Shown here: positions 24,725-34,636 of the stretch, in pieces
Position numbering within the stretch: position 1 is the first letter of the stretch
Layout: the number at the start of each line of letters is the position of its first letter
Origin: Pengzhenrongella sicca
GTDB lineage: Bacteria > Actinomycetota > Actinomycetes > Actinomycetales > Cellulomonadaceae
Reading direction: 5' to 3'
Assembly: GCF_017569225.1 (NCBI RefSeq)
Contig: NZ_CP071868.1
Location: 3,224,001 to 3,288,000, forward strand
Length of the DNA stretch: 64,000 bases
Notes under the pieces: model-generated
Database searches by the model: none
Told to the model about the DNA's origin: nothing
Seen by the model: only the letters and a program-made list of their open reading frames with translations
Made by a program: the position numbers and the translations under genes

Positions 24725-24877
24725 CTAGTGACGGGTCCCGACACTACGGAACGCGTACGTCACCAGCAGCAGCGCGACCAGTCCCCCGAAGCCGAGGACC
24801 CCGAACACGGCCGGCTCGAACGGCAGCTCGTGGGCTCCCGCGGCGGCTTCCTCGGCCAATCGAAGCGCAGCATGCAC
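24725..24877 (-). CDS. Small single-helix membrane protein (50 residues)
   Basis: The leftward frame from the GTG at 24877, with AGGAGG seven bases upstream, encodes [20 protein letters not shown], then [20 protein letters not shown] and a short end [10 protein letters not shown]. One transmembrane helix spans about residues 24-42. A tiny protein with an ELPFxPxVFG motif and a C-terminal RH is commonly found between proA and nadD in Micrococcales, so the gene is probably real and conserved. Function unknown. It begins about 100 bases after proA and ends 22 bases before nadD. Confidence 0.8.
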   Translation of the reverse strand: MHAALRLAEEAAAGAHELPFEPAVFGVLGFGGLVALLLVTYAFRSVGTRH

Positions 24878-24974
24878 GTGGTCCTCCTGGGGGTCCGAAC
24901 GCCGTGCGCCGACCCGCGCACGAAAGCACTAGTGTCGCATGCCACCCGCAGCCGGGGCACCCAGCACGCCGCGC

Positions 24975-26354
24975 TCAGGCGCGGATCTGGCCCTCGCCCT
25001 GGACGATCCACTTCGTCGTGGTGAGCTCGCCGAGCCCCATGGGCCCGCGCGCGTGCAACTTCTGGGTCGAGATGCCGATCTCGGCGCCCAGCCCGAACTG
25101 GCCCCCGTCCGTGAACCGCGTCGAGGCGTTGACCATGACGACGGCGGAGTCCAGCTCGGCCACGAACCGCTCGGACGACGCGAGGTCGCTCGTGACGATG
25201 GATTCGGTGTGCCCGGACGTCCAGCGCCGGATGTGCTCGATCGCCGCGTCGAGGTCCTCGACGACGCCGACGGCGAGCTCGAGCGCCAGGTACTCGCGGG
25301 CCCAGTCGTCATCGGTCGCGGGGACGACCTGCACCCCTGCCGGGGCAAGCTCGGCGGTCCGGGCATCCCCGTGCACGAGGACGCCGGCGGCGGCGAGGGC
25401 GGTGAGCGCGCCGGGCAGGAACGCGGCGGCGGCGTCGGCGTGCACGAGCAGTGTCTCGGCCGCGTTGCAGACTCCCGTCCGCTGCGTCTTCGAGTTCAGC
25501 AGGATCGGCAGCGCCATCGCAGGATCGGCGCTCGCGTCGACGTACACGTGGCAGTTGCCAGTCCCGGTCTCGACGACGGGCACGGTCGACTCCCGCACGA
25601 CGGTCCGGATGAGGTCGGCCCCGCCGCGGGGCACGAGCAGGTCGACGAGCCCGCGCGCGTGCATGAGCGCGACCGCTCCCCCGCGGCCGTACGCGTCGAT
25701 GGACGCGATCGCGTCGCCCGGCAGGCCCTGCGCGACGAGCGCGCGCGAAAGCACGCCGACGATCACCTCGTTGGACCGGGCCGCGGCCGACCCGCCACGC
25801 AGGATCACGGCATTGCCGCTCTTGAGCGCGAGGCCCGCCGCGTCGACGGTGACGTTCGGCCGCGCCTCGTAGATCATGCCGACGACCCCCATCGGCACGC
25901 GCACCTGGCGCAGCCGCAGCCCGTTCGGCAGCGTCGAGCCGCGCACGACCTCACCCACCGGGTCAGGCAGCGCCGCGAGCTCCCGGAGCGCGGCCGCGAT
26001 GGCCTCGATCCGCTCCGGGGTGAGCGCGAGCCGGTCCAGCAGGCCGGCCGACGTGCCCTGCGCCCGGCCACGCTCGAGGTCCTCGGCATTGGCCGCGACG
26101 ATCTCCGGCGTCGCCGCGACGAGCGCGTCGGCGAGCGCGCGCAACGCCGCGTCCTTGGTGGCGCGCGTGGCGGTCGCGAGCGCGCGCGAGGCGACCTTCG
26201 CGCGCCGCGCGACGCCGAGGACGGCGTCAGCGACGTCCTCGGACACGACGCCGACGACGCCCTCGGGCACAGCGTCGACGACGCCCTCAGGCACAGCGCC
26301 GACGACGCCCTCAGACACGGCGGCCGGGGTCGGACGAGAGCTGATCGCAGTCAT
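24975..26354 (-). CDS. proA: Gamma-glutamyl phosphate reductase (glutamate-5-semialdehyde dehydrogenase)
   Basis: 459 residues, about 30-40 longer than usual because of an N-terminal extension made of eight-residue repeats ([16 protein letters not shown]). The aldehyde dehydrogenase-like core is complete: [36 protein letters not shown], catalytic Cys in [13 protein letters not shown], and [19 protein letters not shown] near the C-terminus. It reduces glutamyl-5-phosphate, the second step of proline synthesis after ProB. The start is the ATG that overlaps the stop of the acetyltransferase gene, so proB, acetyltransferase and proA are translationally linked. Confidence 0.93.
   Translation of the reverse strand: MTAISSRPTPAAVSEGVVGAVPEGVVDAVPEGVVGVVSEDVADAVLGVARRAKVASRALATATRATKDAALRALADALVAATPEIVAANAEDLERGRAQGTSAGLLDRLALTPERIEAIAAALRELAALPDPVGEVVRGSTLPNGLRLRQVRVPMGVVGMIYEARPNVTVDAAGLALKSGNAVILRGGSAAARSNEVIVGVLSRALVAQGLPGDAIASIDAYGRGGAVALMHARGLVDLLVPRGGADLIRTVVRESTVPVVETGTGNCHVYVDASADPAMALPILLNSKTQRTGVCNAAETLLVHADAAAAFLPGALTALAAAGVLVHGDARTAELAPAGVQVVPATDDDWAREYLALELAVGVVEDLDAAIEHIRRWTSGHTESIVTSDLASSERFVAELDSAVVMVNASTRFTDGGQFGLGAEIGISTQKLHARGPMGLGELTTTKWIVQGEGQIRA
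26253..26324. repeat. 24-bp tandem repeat in the 5' end of proA
   Basis: Three adjacent 24-bp units (26253-26276, 26277-26300, 26301-26324) share the core GACGACGCCCTC and differ at a few positions; a diverged partial copy precedes them. Each adds eight residues to the ProA N-terminus without breaking frame. Confidence 0.85.
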
Positions 26355-27385
26355 GCGCCAAGCGTAGCCGGGCGACCCCGGTCGAGGTCGAGCCCGTAGA
26401 CGTACAGCGGCCGCCCGTCCGGCAGCAGCACGGTCTCGCGCGCGGGTAGCCGGGCGAAGCCGAGCCGCTCGTACAGGCGGTGCGCCGGCAGCATGTCGGG
26501 GCCGGAGTTCAGCACGACGCGGTCGAGGCCGCGCCAGCGCGCGACCGCGATGACGTGCCGCGTCAGCAGCTCACCGATCCCGCGGCCGCGCGCCGCCGGG
26601 TCGACAGCCAGCAGGCGGAAGTCGAGCTCGCCCGGGCGCCCGAGCGGCGAGAGGTTCGCGCCGGGGCGCGGCGTCGTGACGGTCCCGAGCAGCTCCCCGG
26701 TCGCCCGGTCCTGCGCGACCCAGACCTCGTGCTCGCGGGCCCGCGGGCCGACGTCGGCGATCGACGCGACGTAGTCCGCCGGCAGCACGTACTCGCTCGT
26801 GTAGGCGGTCACGGACAGCGCGGCGACCCGATCGATCTCGTCGGCGCGCGCGAGCCTGATCGCGACGCCGTCGCGGCGGCGCAGGTCGAACCGGAAGACG
26901 GCGAGCACGCCGACGCCGGGCACCGCGGTCGTCTCGCGGTCGGGCCGGCGGTCGAACCCGAGCCGGTGGTACAGGCGCTGGGCCGTGAGGTTCGCGGGCC
27001 CCGTGTCGACGACCAGGGCGCTGGCGCCCCAGCCGCGCGCGCGGTCGATCGCCCCGCGCATGAGCGTGGCCGCGACGCCGCGACCGCGGGCCGGGGCAGC
27101 CACCGCGAGGAGCCGGAGCTCGGCCTCGTCCGCGAGGGCGGTCCGGGCGTAGCCCGTCCCGGCCCGCAGCAGGCTCGCGGTGCCGACGAGGTCGCCCGTC
27201 ACGGCGTCTGCCGCGACCAGCAGGTCGCCGGTGGCGGCGCGACCGGCGGCGTCCGACAGCAGCGCGAGCCGCGCCGGATCCGTGGCCGGCCCGTACGGCC
27301 CGGCCGCGAACGCGGCGACCGTGAGCGCGCCGACCTCGCGATACTCCCCTGGTTGCGCCGACCGGACCGTGAGCGCCGCGCTCAC
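26351..27385 (-). CDS. Two-domain GNAT acetyltransferase inserted between proB and proA
   Basis: 344 residues from the GTG at 27385 that overlaps the ProB stop. Two complete GNAT domains occur in tandem. Domain 1 (about 1-160) has the acetyl-CoA loop [15 protein letters not shown] and the [19 protein letters not shown] end. Domain 2 (about 170-330) has [15 protein letters not shown] and [18 protein letters not shown]. The matching ends suggest an internal duplication. It would acetylate a small molecule or protein amine; the substrate is unknown. Four-base overlaps on both sides place it firmly in the proline operon, although proline synthesis needs no acetyltransferase. Confidence 0.85.
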   Translation of the reverse strand: MSAALTVRSAQPGEYREVGALTVAAFAAGPYGPATDPARLALLSDAAGRAATGDLLVAADAVTGDLVGTASLLRAGTGYARTALADEAELRLLAVAAPARGRGVAATLMRGAIDRARGWGASALVVDTGPANLTAQRLYHRLGFDRRPDRETTAVPGVGVLAVFRFDLRRRDGVAIRLARADEIDRVAALSVTAYTSEYVLPADYVASIADVGPRAREHEVWVAQDRATGELLGTVTTPRPGANLSPLGRPGELDFRLLAVDPAARGRGIGELLTRHVIAVARWRGLDRVVLNSGPDMLPAHRLYERLGFARLPARETVLLPDGRPLYVYGLDLDRGRPATLGA

Positions 27386-28524
27386 TGGTGGGTCCGGCGC
27401 ACGAGGACGAGGTCGTCGCGGTGCACGACCTCCCGGTCGTAGCCCGGCCCGTGCTCGGCGCGCAGCGACGAGGTCGACCGGCCGAGCAGCGCGGGGAGCT
27501 CGGCGGAGTCGAACGAGACGATGCCGCGTGCGACGACGAGCCCGGCGGTGCTGACCAGCTCGACCGGGTCGCCCGCGACGAAGTCGCCCTCGACCGCCGT
27601 GACGCCGGCCGGCAGCAGGGAGGCGCGCCCGCCGCGGACGGCGACGACCGCGCCGTCGTCGAGCACGAGGCGGCCGTTCGTGTGCGCGGCGTACGCGAGC
27701 CACAGCAGCCGCGTGGAGCGCTTGCGGCCCGTCGCGGCGAACCACGTCCCGACCTCCTGGCCCGCGAGGGCCTGCGCGGCGAGGGTCGCCGACGTGAGCA
27801 CGACCGGGATGCCCGAGCCCGTCGCGATGGCGACCGCGGCCAGCTTCGTGACCATCCCGCCGGTGCCGACGCCGCTGCCGCGCGCGGTGACCTCGACGCC
27901 CTCGAGCTCGCCGGGATCGGTGACCGAGGCGATCCGGTGGGCGCCGGCCCGCGAGGGCGGCGCGTCGTAGAGGGCGTCGACGTCGGTGAGCAGCACCATC
28001 GCGTCGGCGTGCACGAGGTGGGACACGAGGGCCGCGAGCCGGTCGTTGTCCCCGAACCGGATCTCGTCCGTCGCGACGGTGTCGTTCTCGTTCACGATCG
28101 GCACCACGCCGAGGTCGAGCAGCCGCGTCAACGCGCGCCGCGCGTTGCGGTAGTGCACCCGCCGGATCGTGTCCTCGGCGGTGAGCAGCACCTGGCCGAC
28201 GCGCAGGCCGTGCGCGGCGAAGGCCTCCGTGTAGTGCGCGACGAGCAGGCCCTGGCCGACGGACGCGGCCGCCTGCGCAGTCGCGAGGTCGCGGGGGCGG
28301 GCGCCGAGGCCGAGCGGGCCGATCCCGGCCGCGATCGCCCCCGAGGACACGAGCACGACCTGTCCACCCGCGGCGCGGCGCGCCGCGAGCACGTCCACCA
28401 GCGCGCCCAGCGCGGCGGTGTCGAGCCGGCCGTCCTCGCCCGTGAGCGAGGACGAGCCGACCTTGACGACGATGCGGGGCGCGCGCGGCAGCAGCGCCCG
28501 GTCGCTGAGCGCCGCGGCGCTCAC
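27382..28524 (-). CDS. proB: Glutamate 5-kinase
   Basis: 380 residues from the GTG overlapping the Obg stop. The amino-acid kinase domain (1-255) shows [51 protein letters not shown], and [14 protein letters not shown]-terminal PUA domain follows (about 280-370) with [23 protein letters not shown]. It phosphorylates glutamate as the first, proline-inhibited step of proline synthesis. The gene follows obg in the order typical of actinobacteria. Confidence 0.95.
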   Translation of the reverse strand: MSAAALSDRALLPRAPRIVVKVGSSSLTGEDGRLDTAALGALVDVLAARRAAGGQVVLVSSGAIAAGIGPLGLGARPRDLATAQAAASVGQGLLVAHYTEAFAAHGLRVGQVLLTAEDTIRRVHYRNARRALTRLLDLGVVPIVNENDTVATDEIRFGDNDRLAALVSHLVHADAMVLLTDVDALYDAPPSRAGAHRIASVTDPGELEGVEVTARGSGVGTGGMVTKLAAVAIATGSGIPVVLTSATLAAQALAGQEVGTWFAATGRKRSTRLLWLAYAAHTNGRLVLDDGAVVAVRGGRASLLPAGVTAVEGDFVAGDPVELVSTAGLVVARGIVSFDSAELPALLGRSTSSLRAEHGPGYDREVVHRDDLVLVRRTHQ

Positions 28525-30122
28525 GAGCCCTGCGGCGTTCCCGTCGCGTCCGGGCTCGCGGCCGGGCCCTTGTCCGCGCGCGGGGCGCCCGCTGCGGGCG
28601 CGCCGTCGGGGTCGTCGTCCGTCCACACGCCGGCGGTGCGCTCGGTCCAGAGCTCGGCCCGAGCCTCCGCCTTGGCGTCCATCCGGTCCTTGTACTCCTT
28701 GCGCTTGTCCACGCGCGTCGGGCGCGAGTGGTTCTCCAGGCGCAGGTCGGTGCCGCGCGGCCCACCGAGCAGCTCGGAGCCCGTCAGCATCGTGGGCTCC
28801 CAGTCGAAGATGACCGCGTTGTCCCCCGCGCCGATGACGACCTCGTCGCCCGCGACCGCGCCCTTGGCGAACAACGCCTCCTCGACGCCCATCCGGGCGA
28901 GCCGGTCGGCGAGGTAGCCGACGGCCTCGTCGTTGGAGAACTGCGTCTGGCGGACCCAACGCTCGGGCTTGGTGCCGAGGATCTGGAAGTAGAGCTTGCC
29001 CGACGCCTCCTGGCGCGTGACCGTGAACCCCGCGTCGTCGACCGCCTTGGGCCGCAGCACGGTGCGGGTCGGGGGCGCCTCGACGGTCTCGCGCCGGAAC
29101 CGCTCGACCAGCTGCGCGAGCGCGAAGGTGAGCGGCCGCAGGCCCTCGTGGCTCACGGCCGAGATCTCGAAGACCTCGAGCCCACGCGCCTCGAGGTCCG
29201 GGCGCACGAGGTCCGCGAGCTCGCGGGCGTCGGGCACGTCGATCTTGTTGAGCACGACCATGCGCAGCCGCTCGGTGAGCGGCACGCGCCCACCCTCGAT
29301 GCCGACGTCGCCGCCGTACTTCGCGAGCTCCGCCTCGATCTGATCGAGGTCGCTCAGCGGGTCGCGGTCGGGCTCGAGCGTCGCGCAGTCGATCACGTGC
29401 ACGAGCACGGAGCACCGCTCGATGTGCCGCAGGAACTCGAGGCCGAGGCCCTTGCCCTCGCTCGCGCCCGGGATCAGGCCCGGCACGTCGGCGACGGTGA
29501 AGCGCGACGCACCCGCCTGCACCACGCCGAGGTTCGGGATGAGGGTCGTGAACGGGTAGTCCGCGATCTTGGGGCGCGCGGCCGAGATGGCGGCGATGAG
29601 GCTCGACTTGCCGGCGCTCGGGAACCCGATGAGCGCGACGTCGGCGATCGTCTTGAGCTCGAGGACGACGTCGCACTCCTCGCCGGGCTCGCCGAGCAGC
29701 GCGAAGCCGGGCGCGATCCGCCGCGGCGACGCGAGCGAGAAGTTGCCGAGCCCGCCGTGCCCGCCGGGCGCGACGACGTACTGGGTGCCGACGCCGACGA
29801 GGTCGGCCAGCACGTGACCGTCCTTGGTCTTGACGACCGTGCCGTCGGGCACACCGAGGACGAGGTCGGCGCCCGAGGCGCCCTGGCGCCAGTTGCCCAT
29901 GCCCTGGCTGCCGCTCGTGGCGTGCCAGTGCGGCGAGTGGTGGAACTCAAGCAGCGTCGTGACCTGCGGGTCGACCTCGACGATGACCGAACCACCGCGG
30001 CCACCCGTGCCGCCGTCCGGGCCGGCGAGCGGCTTGAACTTCTCCCGGTGGATCGAGGCACAGCCGTTTCCGCCGTCACCCCCGCTGGCATGCAGCACGA
30101 CCCGGTCGACGAATGTCGCCAC
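28521..30122 (-). CDS. obg: Obg-family GTPase
   Basis: 533 residues from the GTG at 30122, chosen because AAGGAGG lies seven bases upstream; an ATG at 30143 would place that site inside the coding region. The glycine-rich Obg fold (1-158) includes [10 protein letters not shown] and [10 protein letters not shown]. The G domain carries [27 protein letters not shown], and NKIDVPD. A C-terminal OCT domain (about 350-430) follows, then an acidic/basic tail of 80 residues typical of actinobacteria. Obg aids 50S ribosome assembly and stress signalling. It is in the rplU-rpmA-obg operon. Confidence 0.95.
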   Translation of the reverse strand: MATFVDRVVLHASGGDGGNGCASIHREKFKPLAGPDGGTGGRGGSVIVEVDPQVTTLLEFHHSPHWHATSGSQGMGNWRQGASGADLVLGVPDGTVVKTKDGHVLADLVGVGTQYVVAPGGHGGLGNFSLASPRRIAPGFALLGEPGEECDVVLELKTIADVALIGFPSAGKSSLIAAISAARPKIADYPFTTLIPNLGVVQAGASRFTVADVPGLIPGASEGKGLGLEFLRHIERCSVLVHVIDCATLEPDRDPLSDLDQIEAELAKYGGDVGIEGGRVPLTERLRMVVLNKIDVPDARELADLVRPDLEARGLEVFEISAVSHEGLRPLTFALAQLVERFRRETVEAPPTRTVLRPKAVDDAGFTVTRQEASGKLYFQILGTKPERWVRQTQFSNDEAVGYLADRLARMGVEEALFAKGAVAGDEVVIGAGDNAVIFDWEPTMLTGSELLGGPRGTDLRLENHSRPTRVDKRKEYKDRMDAKAEARAELWTERTAGVWTDDDPDGAPAAGAPRADKGPAASPDATGTPQGS

Positions 30123-30226
30123 GGCTGGACCCTCCTTGCTCATTGCTGCTCAGATACTGCTATCTCACGCGACGAAGGGGCACACCGAACCGGTGCGCCC
30201 CAACATCTGTACTTGCCGAAAAAGCG

Positions 30227-30475
30227 TCAGACGACGACGTCGATGACCTTGCGACCGCGGCGCGTCCCGAACAGCACCGAACCGGCGGCCAGGGCGAACA
30301 GCGTGTCGTCGCCGCCCCGTCCGACGTTGATGCCGGGGTGGAAGTGCGTGCCGCGCTGGCGGACGATGATCGTGCCGGCGTTGACGGCCTCGCCGCCGAA
30401 GCGCTTGACGCCCAGGCGCTGGGCGTTGGAATCGCGGCCGTTACGAGAGGAGCTTGCGCCCTTCTTGTGTGCCAT
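30227..30475 (-). CDS. rpmA: 50S ribosomal protein L27
   Basis: 82 residues. The N-terminal [20 protein letters not shown] and the [20 protein letters not shown] motif are diagnostic. The flexible N-terminus reaches the peptidyl-transferase centre. It begins directly with MAHKK, so no processed extension as in Firmicutes is present. It lies 86 bases after rplU and about 100 bases before obg. Confidence 0.97.
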   Translation of the reverse strand: MAHKKGASSSRNGRDSNAQRLGVKRFGGEAVNAGTIIVRQRGTHFHPGINVGRGGDDTLFALAAGSVLFGTRRGRKVIDVVV

Positions 30476-30561
30476 CTCGAACCTGCTTTCGTGCTACTCG
30501 TGGAAGGGACTGTTCGCAACGCCGGCCCGGGTCATCCCCGGGACGTCACCGCGGAAGACGG

Positions 30562-30882
30562 TCAGACGATGCTGAGAACCTTGACGCGGGTCAGCTTCTG
30601 GCGGTGACCGAGACGGCGGCGGTAGCCCGTCTTGTTCTTGTACTTGAGGATGTCGATCTTCGGACCCTTTTCGTCCCGCACGACCTCGGCCGTGACCACG
30701 GTCTTCGCCAGCACTGCGGCGTCGGTGGTCACCTTCTCGCCGTCGACGAGCAGCAAGGCCGGCAGCTCGATGGTCGAGCCGACCTTGGCGGACTGACGGT
30801 CCATGACGACGATGTCGCCGACCGACACCTTCTCCTGGCGGCCACCCGACTTCACGATCGCGTACACCACGTTGCTGCTCAT
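30562..30882 (-). CDS. rplU: 50S ribosomal protein L21
   Basis: 106 residues from the ATG at 30882; the frame is open upstream but without similarity. [19 protein letters not shown], the central [20 protein letters not shown] and the end [24 protein letters not shown] are the L21 signature. First gene of the rplU-rpmA-obg operon; 170 bases separate it from the RNase E/G gene upstream, enough for its own promoter. Confidence 0.97.
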   Translation of the reverse strand: MSSNVVYAIVKSGGRQEKVSVGDIVVMDRQSAKVGSTIELPALLLVDGEKVTTDAAVLAKTVVTAEVVRDEKGPKIDILKYKNKTGYRRRLGHRQKLTRVKVLSIV

Positions 30883-31053
30883 CTCTGCTCGGTCAAGTCT
30901 GTGCTCGAAGAAAATCTCGGTCCAAATACGTGCGTCCGCCGCGTACTCATCGCACCACAGCCACTCGGGCGGCGCGGGCACACGGGGTGGGCGCGCCATA
31001 AGCGCGCCGACATTGAAGGGTACGGAATACGCCGGGCGGGGTCAAATGAGCCC

Positions 31054-34000
31054 TCATTCCGCGCCCTGCGAGCTGGCCGGGCGCGTGCCGGCGTCGCCGT
31101 CGGAACCCGCAGCGAAGACCTCGGGCGCGACCGGGAACAGCTCCAGGCCCTCGTCCGAGTCGAACCCTACGGGCAGGTCGGCGGGGCCGGAGCGACCGGT
31201 CTGCTCCTCGAGCGCGGTGTCGTGCGCGTGCGCGGCCGCGGCGGCGATCGTCGCGAGCGTCGCCTTGACGGCCGCCCGTGCCTGCGGAAGGACCGGGACG
31301 GCCACTGGGAGCGGGAGAGCCCCGGTCAGAGTCTCCTTGGCCCCGCCACGCTTGCGACGGCCGCCCTTGGACGGGCCGTCGGAGTCGTCGGACGTCGAGG
31401 ACGAGCCGTGCGAGTGGCCGCCCTGCGGGTGACCGCCCTGCAGGCCGTCGTCGACGTGGCCGTGCTTCTCGATCGGGTCCGTGTGCACGATGAAGCCGCG
31501 CCCCATGCAGTGCTCGCACGTCTCGGAGAACGCCTCGACGAGGCCCTGCCCGACGCGCTTGCGGGTCATCTGCACGAGCCCGAGCGAGGTGACCTCGGCC
31601 ACCTGGTGCTTGGTCCGGTCCCGGCCGAGGCACTCGACGAGCCGGCGAAGCACGAGGTCCCGGTTGGACTCGAGCACCATGTCGATGAAGTCGATGACGA
31701 TGATCCCGCCGATGTCGCGCAGCCGGAGCTGGCGGACGATCTCCTCGGCGGCCTCGAGGTTGTTGCGCGTCACGGTCTCCTCGAGCGTGCCGCCCGCGCC
31801 GGTGAACTTGCCGGTGTTGACGTCGACGACGGTCATCGCCTCGGTGCGGTCGATCACGAGCGAGCCGCCCGAGGGCAGCCAGACCTTGCGGTCCATGCCC
31901 TTGGCGAGCTGCTCGTCGACGCGGTGCGCCGAGAACACGTCGCCGGTGCCGGTCCAGCGCGTGACCTTCTCGGCGAGGTCGGGCGCGAGCGCGCCGATGT
32001 ACCCCGAGATCGTGTCCCAGGCCTCGTCGCCCTGCACCACGAGCGAGCCGAAGTCGCCGTTGAAGATGTCGCGGACGACGCGGATCGCGAGGTCGGGCTC
32101 GCCCTGCAGCAGCGCGGGCGCCGAGGCCGACTTGGCCTTCTTCTCGATCGCGGTCCACTGCTCCTGCAGCCGCAGGATGTCGGCGCGGAGCTCGTCCTCG
32201 CTCGCCCCCTCGGCGGCGGTGCGCACGATGACGCCCGCCGAGTCCGGGACGATCTCGCGCAGCAGCTTCTTCAGGCGGGCGCGCTCGTTGTCCGGGAGCT
32301 TGCGGGAGATGCCGGTCATGCCGCCACCGGGCACGTAGACGAGGTACCGGCCGGCGAGCGTGACCTGCGACGTGAGCCGGGCACCCTTCTGCCCGATCGG
32401 GTCCTTCGTGACCTGCACGAGCACGGAGTCGCCCGACTTGAGTGCCTGCTCGATGCGGCGCGGCTGGCCCTCGAGCCCGGCCGCGTCCCAGTTCACCTCG
32501 CCGGCGTACAGCACCGCGTTGCGGCCCTTGCCCACGTCGATGAACGCCGCCTCCATGCTCGGGAGCACGTTCTGCACCCGGCCGAGGTAGACGTTGCCCG
32601 CCATCGAGGCCTGCGCCTGGCGGGAGACGTAGTGCTCGACGAGCACCCCGTCCTCCATGACGGCGATCTGGGTGGCGCCGTCGATCTCGCGCACCACCAT
32701 CGTGCGGTCCACGGACTCGCGCCGGGCGAGGAACTCCGACTCGGTGATGATCGTGCGCCGGCGGCCGGCATCGCGGCCCTCACGGCGCCGCTGACGCTTG
32801 GCCTCGAGCCGCGTCGAGCCGCGCAGCGCGGTGACCTCGTCGGCGCCCGTGGCGCCGATGTTGCTGTTCGAGCCCGAACCCGATCCGCCGCTGCCGGAGC
32901 GCGAGCCCCGGGTGCGCGCCTGCGGGGCGGGCTCGGACTCGACGCTGTCGGTCCCGCGCCCGCTGCGGCGACGACGGCGGCGGCGACGGCTCGACCCGCC
33001 CTCGCCGTCGGCGTCGCCCGTCTCGTCGGCGTCGTCCGAGCCGTCCTCGGCCGCGGCGGCGTCGCCGGACGCGACCTCGGCGTGCTCGGGCCGGGGCTCG
33101 CGGTCGTCCGTGCGGTGCTCGCGACGGCCGTCGGCCTGGTTGTCCTGGTTGTCAGCGTCCGACTGGTCCGTGTCGGACCCGTCCGAGCCGCTGCGCCCGC
33201 GACGACCGCGGCCGCCACGGCGGCGGCGACGGCGCGGGCCGCCGTCCTCGTCGTCGTCGGCGGGCTCGTCGCTCGCCTGCTCCGTCGCGTTCTCGTCAGC
33301 GGAGCCGGCCACCGCGGCGGCCGGGACGGCGGTCTGCGTCGCGGCGGCAGGCTCGAGCTCGTCGACGGCGTCGGCTGCGCGCGAGGAACCGCGCCGGCGC
33401 GAGGCGCGCCGGGGCGGCATCGCGACGGCGATCTCGGCGATCGCCTCGTCCTCGTCCTCGACCGCGAGGTCGGCGGCCGGGCTGGTCTCGACCGGGGCCG
33501 ACTGGTGGGCGCGGGCCTGGTCGTCACGGGTGTCGGCGGCGCGGGGCGGGCCAGCGGGCGACTGGGCACGCCGACGGCGCGGGCGGGTCGTCGCGTCCGG
33601 CGCCTGGAACAGCAGCTCGGTCGCGGAGTGCACGACGGGCGCCTCGTCGGCCGGCGCGGCGGGCGCCGTCGCGGCCGGCTCGGGGACGACCGGCTCGGAG
33701 ACGGTCGGCTCGGAGACGATCGACACGCTGGCCGCCGGCGTCACGACGGGCTCGCTCGCGATGCGTGACCTGCGCACGGACCGGCGCGGCGCCTTGGCCG
33801 GCGCGTTGGCCGCGGCGGCGAACTCGGCGAAGACGTCGAACGTCGAGCTGGCCGAGCGCTTCGCGGCGGCGGACAGCTCCGGCTCGGCCGCCTGCTCGGC
33901 GGCCGGCTGCTGGGCGGCGGGCTGCTCGGGGGCAGGAGCCTCGGCGGCGGGCACCTCGGCGGGCGCGACCGGCGCGTCCACCGGCGCGACGGCCTTCTTG

Positions 34001-34305
34001 GCCGCGCGGGTCGACGTCGCCCGCTTGGCCGGGGCCTTCTTAGCGGCGGCCTTGCGGGGTGCGCGGGCCGACGCGGCGGGAGCCGCCTCAGCCGACGCAG
34101 CGGCGGGCGCCGCCTGATCGGACACAGTGGCGGGCGCCGCCTCCGTCGCGGCTGCGGCGGGCGCTGTCTCGGCGCTGGGGGCTGCGGTCTTGCGGGTCGC
34201 GCGGCGGCGGGGAGCCTTGACGGGCCGGTCGCCTGCGGCTGCAGGCGCACTGCCTGCGGCCGTCGATGCGCTGGTGGTGCTGTCGGGCGTGGTATCGAGC
34301 GTCAC
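31054..34305 (-). CDS. rne: Ribonuclease E/G
   Basis: 1083 residues from the GTG at 34305, preceded by AGGAG. A long N-terminal part (about 1-560) is low-complexity: Ala/Pro/Lys-rich, then acidic [20 protein letters not shown] and RRRRRRRRSGRG stretches likely to bind RNA or partners. The catalytic core (about 565-960) has the S1 domain GNVYLGRVQNVLPSMEAAFIDVG, DRTEAMTVVDVNTGKF with metal-binding Asp, IIVIDFIDM, and the zinc-link CEHCMGRG. It initiates mRNA decay and matures rRNA and tRNA. The layout (basic arms first, core late) matches actinobacterial RNase E rather than the E. coli order. Confidence 0.93.
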   Translation of the reverse strand: MTLDTTPDSTTSASTAAGSAPAAAGDRPVKAPRRRATRKTAAPSAETAPAAAATEAAPATVSDQAAPAAASAEAAPAASARAPRKAAAKKAPAKRATSTRAAKKAVAPVDAPVAPAEVPAAEAPAPEQPAAQQPAAEQAAEPELSAAAKRSASSTFDVFAEFAAAANAPAKAPRRSVRRSRIASEPVVTPAASVSIVSEPTVSEPVVPEPAATAPAAPADEAPVVHSATELLFQAPDATTRPRRRRAQSPAGPPRAADTRDDQARAHQSAPVETSPAADLAVEDEDEAIAEIAVAMPPRRASRRRGSSRAADAVDELEPAAATQTAVPAAAVAGSADENATEQASDEPADDDEDGGPRRRRRRGGRGRRGRSGSDGSDTDQSDADNQDNQADGRREHRTDDREPRPEHAEVASGDAAAAEDGSDDADETGDADGEGGSSRRRRRRRRSGRGTDSVESEPAPQARTRGSRSGSGGSGSGSNSNIGATGADEVTALRGSTRLEAKRQRRREGRDAGRRRTIITESEFLARRESVDRTMVVREIDGATQIAVMEDGVLVEHYVSRQAQASMAGNVYLGRVQNVLPSMEAAFIDVGKGRNAVLYAGEVNWDAAGLEGQPRRIEQALKSGDSVLVQVTKDPIGQKGARLTSQVTLAGRYLVYVPGGGMTGISRKLPDNERARLKKLLREIVPDSAGVIVRTAAEGASEDELRADILRLQEQWTAIEKKAKSASAPALLQGEPDLAIRVVRDIFNGDFGSLVVQGDEAWDTISGYIGALAPDLAEKVTRWTGTGDVFSAHRVDEQLAKGMDRKVWLPSGGSLVIDRTEAMTVVDVNTGKFTGAGGTLEETVTRNNLEAAEEIVRQLRLRDIGGIIVIDFIDMVLESNRDLVLRRLVECLGRDRTKHQVAEVTSLGLVQMTRKRVGQGLVEAFSETCEHCMGRGFIVHTDPIEKHGHVDDGLQGGHPQGGHSHGSSSTSDDSDGPSKGGRRKRGGAKETLTGALPLPVAVPVLPQARAAVKATLATIAAAAAHAHDTALEEQTGRSGPADLPVGFDSDEGLELFPVAPEVFAAGSDGDAGTRPASSQGAE

Positions 34306-34636
34306 TCGCGGTGCTCCTGGGTGCCCCCGGACGCCGTCCACACTCCCCGGCGCACGCGGGCGGTCAGTCGTCGCTCACGCGGTTACGCGGCGACGGAAGT
34401 CGGTCGCGACTGGCTGCAACACGCGGGCGGCGCCGGCGCCCGCCTGTTCGCCCTGGTGGGGCGGCGGCGGCGCGGCGAGCCGCGAAGCGCGGTTGCGGCG
34501 AGCACGGACATCGATCACGAGGGCGGTGTGGACACCCTCACGACCGATGTCAGTATCGCACAGCGACCCGCGACCGCTCCCCCGACGCGGCCGTCGACGC
34601 CGCGTGTCGGGGGCCGGGCGTCCGCGCCGTCGGCCA
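34306..34636. other. Intergenic region between the Stealth gene and RNase E/G gene
   Basis: It contains the probable RNase E/G promoter and 5' leader at the left and a terminator for the Stealth gene at 34579-34613. No coding frame is convincing. The leader of RNase E mRNAs is often the enzyme's own target; no specific structure could be assigned. Confidence 0.5.
34579..34613 (-). terminator. Hairpin terminator after the Stealth gene
   Basis: CCCCCGACGCGG (34579-34590) pairs with CCGCGTGTCGGGGG (34600-34613) with a two-base bulge. It begins 24 bases downstream of the Stealth stop on the leftward strand. Confidence 0.6.

Noticed and set aside
27382-29676. Long minus-strand frame running through proB and into obg
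   Set aside because: Only its 3' part is ProB; upstream it is a different frame of the Obg gene, with Arg-rich translation typical of a shadow frame.
29569-30246. Plus-strand frames across obg
   Set aside because: Compositionally biased antisense of a strongly supported GTPase gene.
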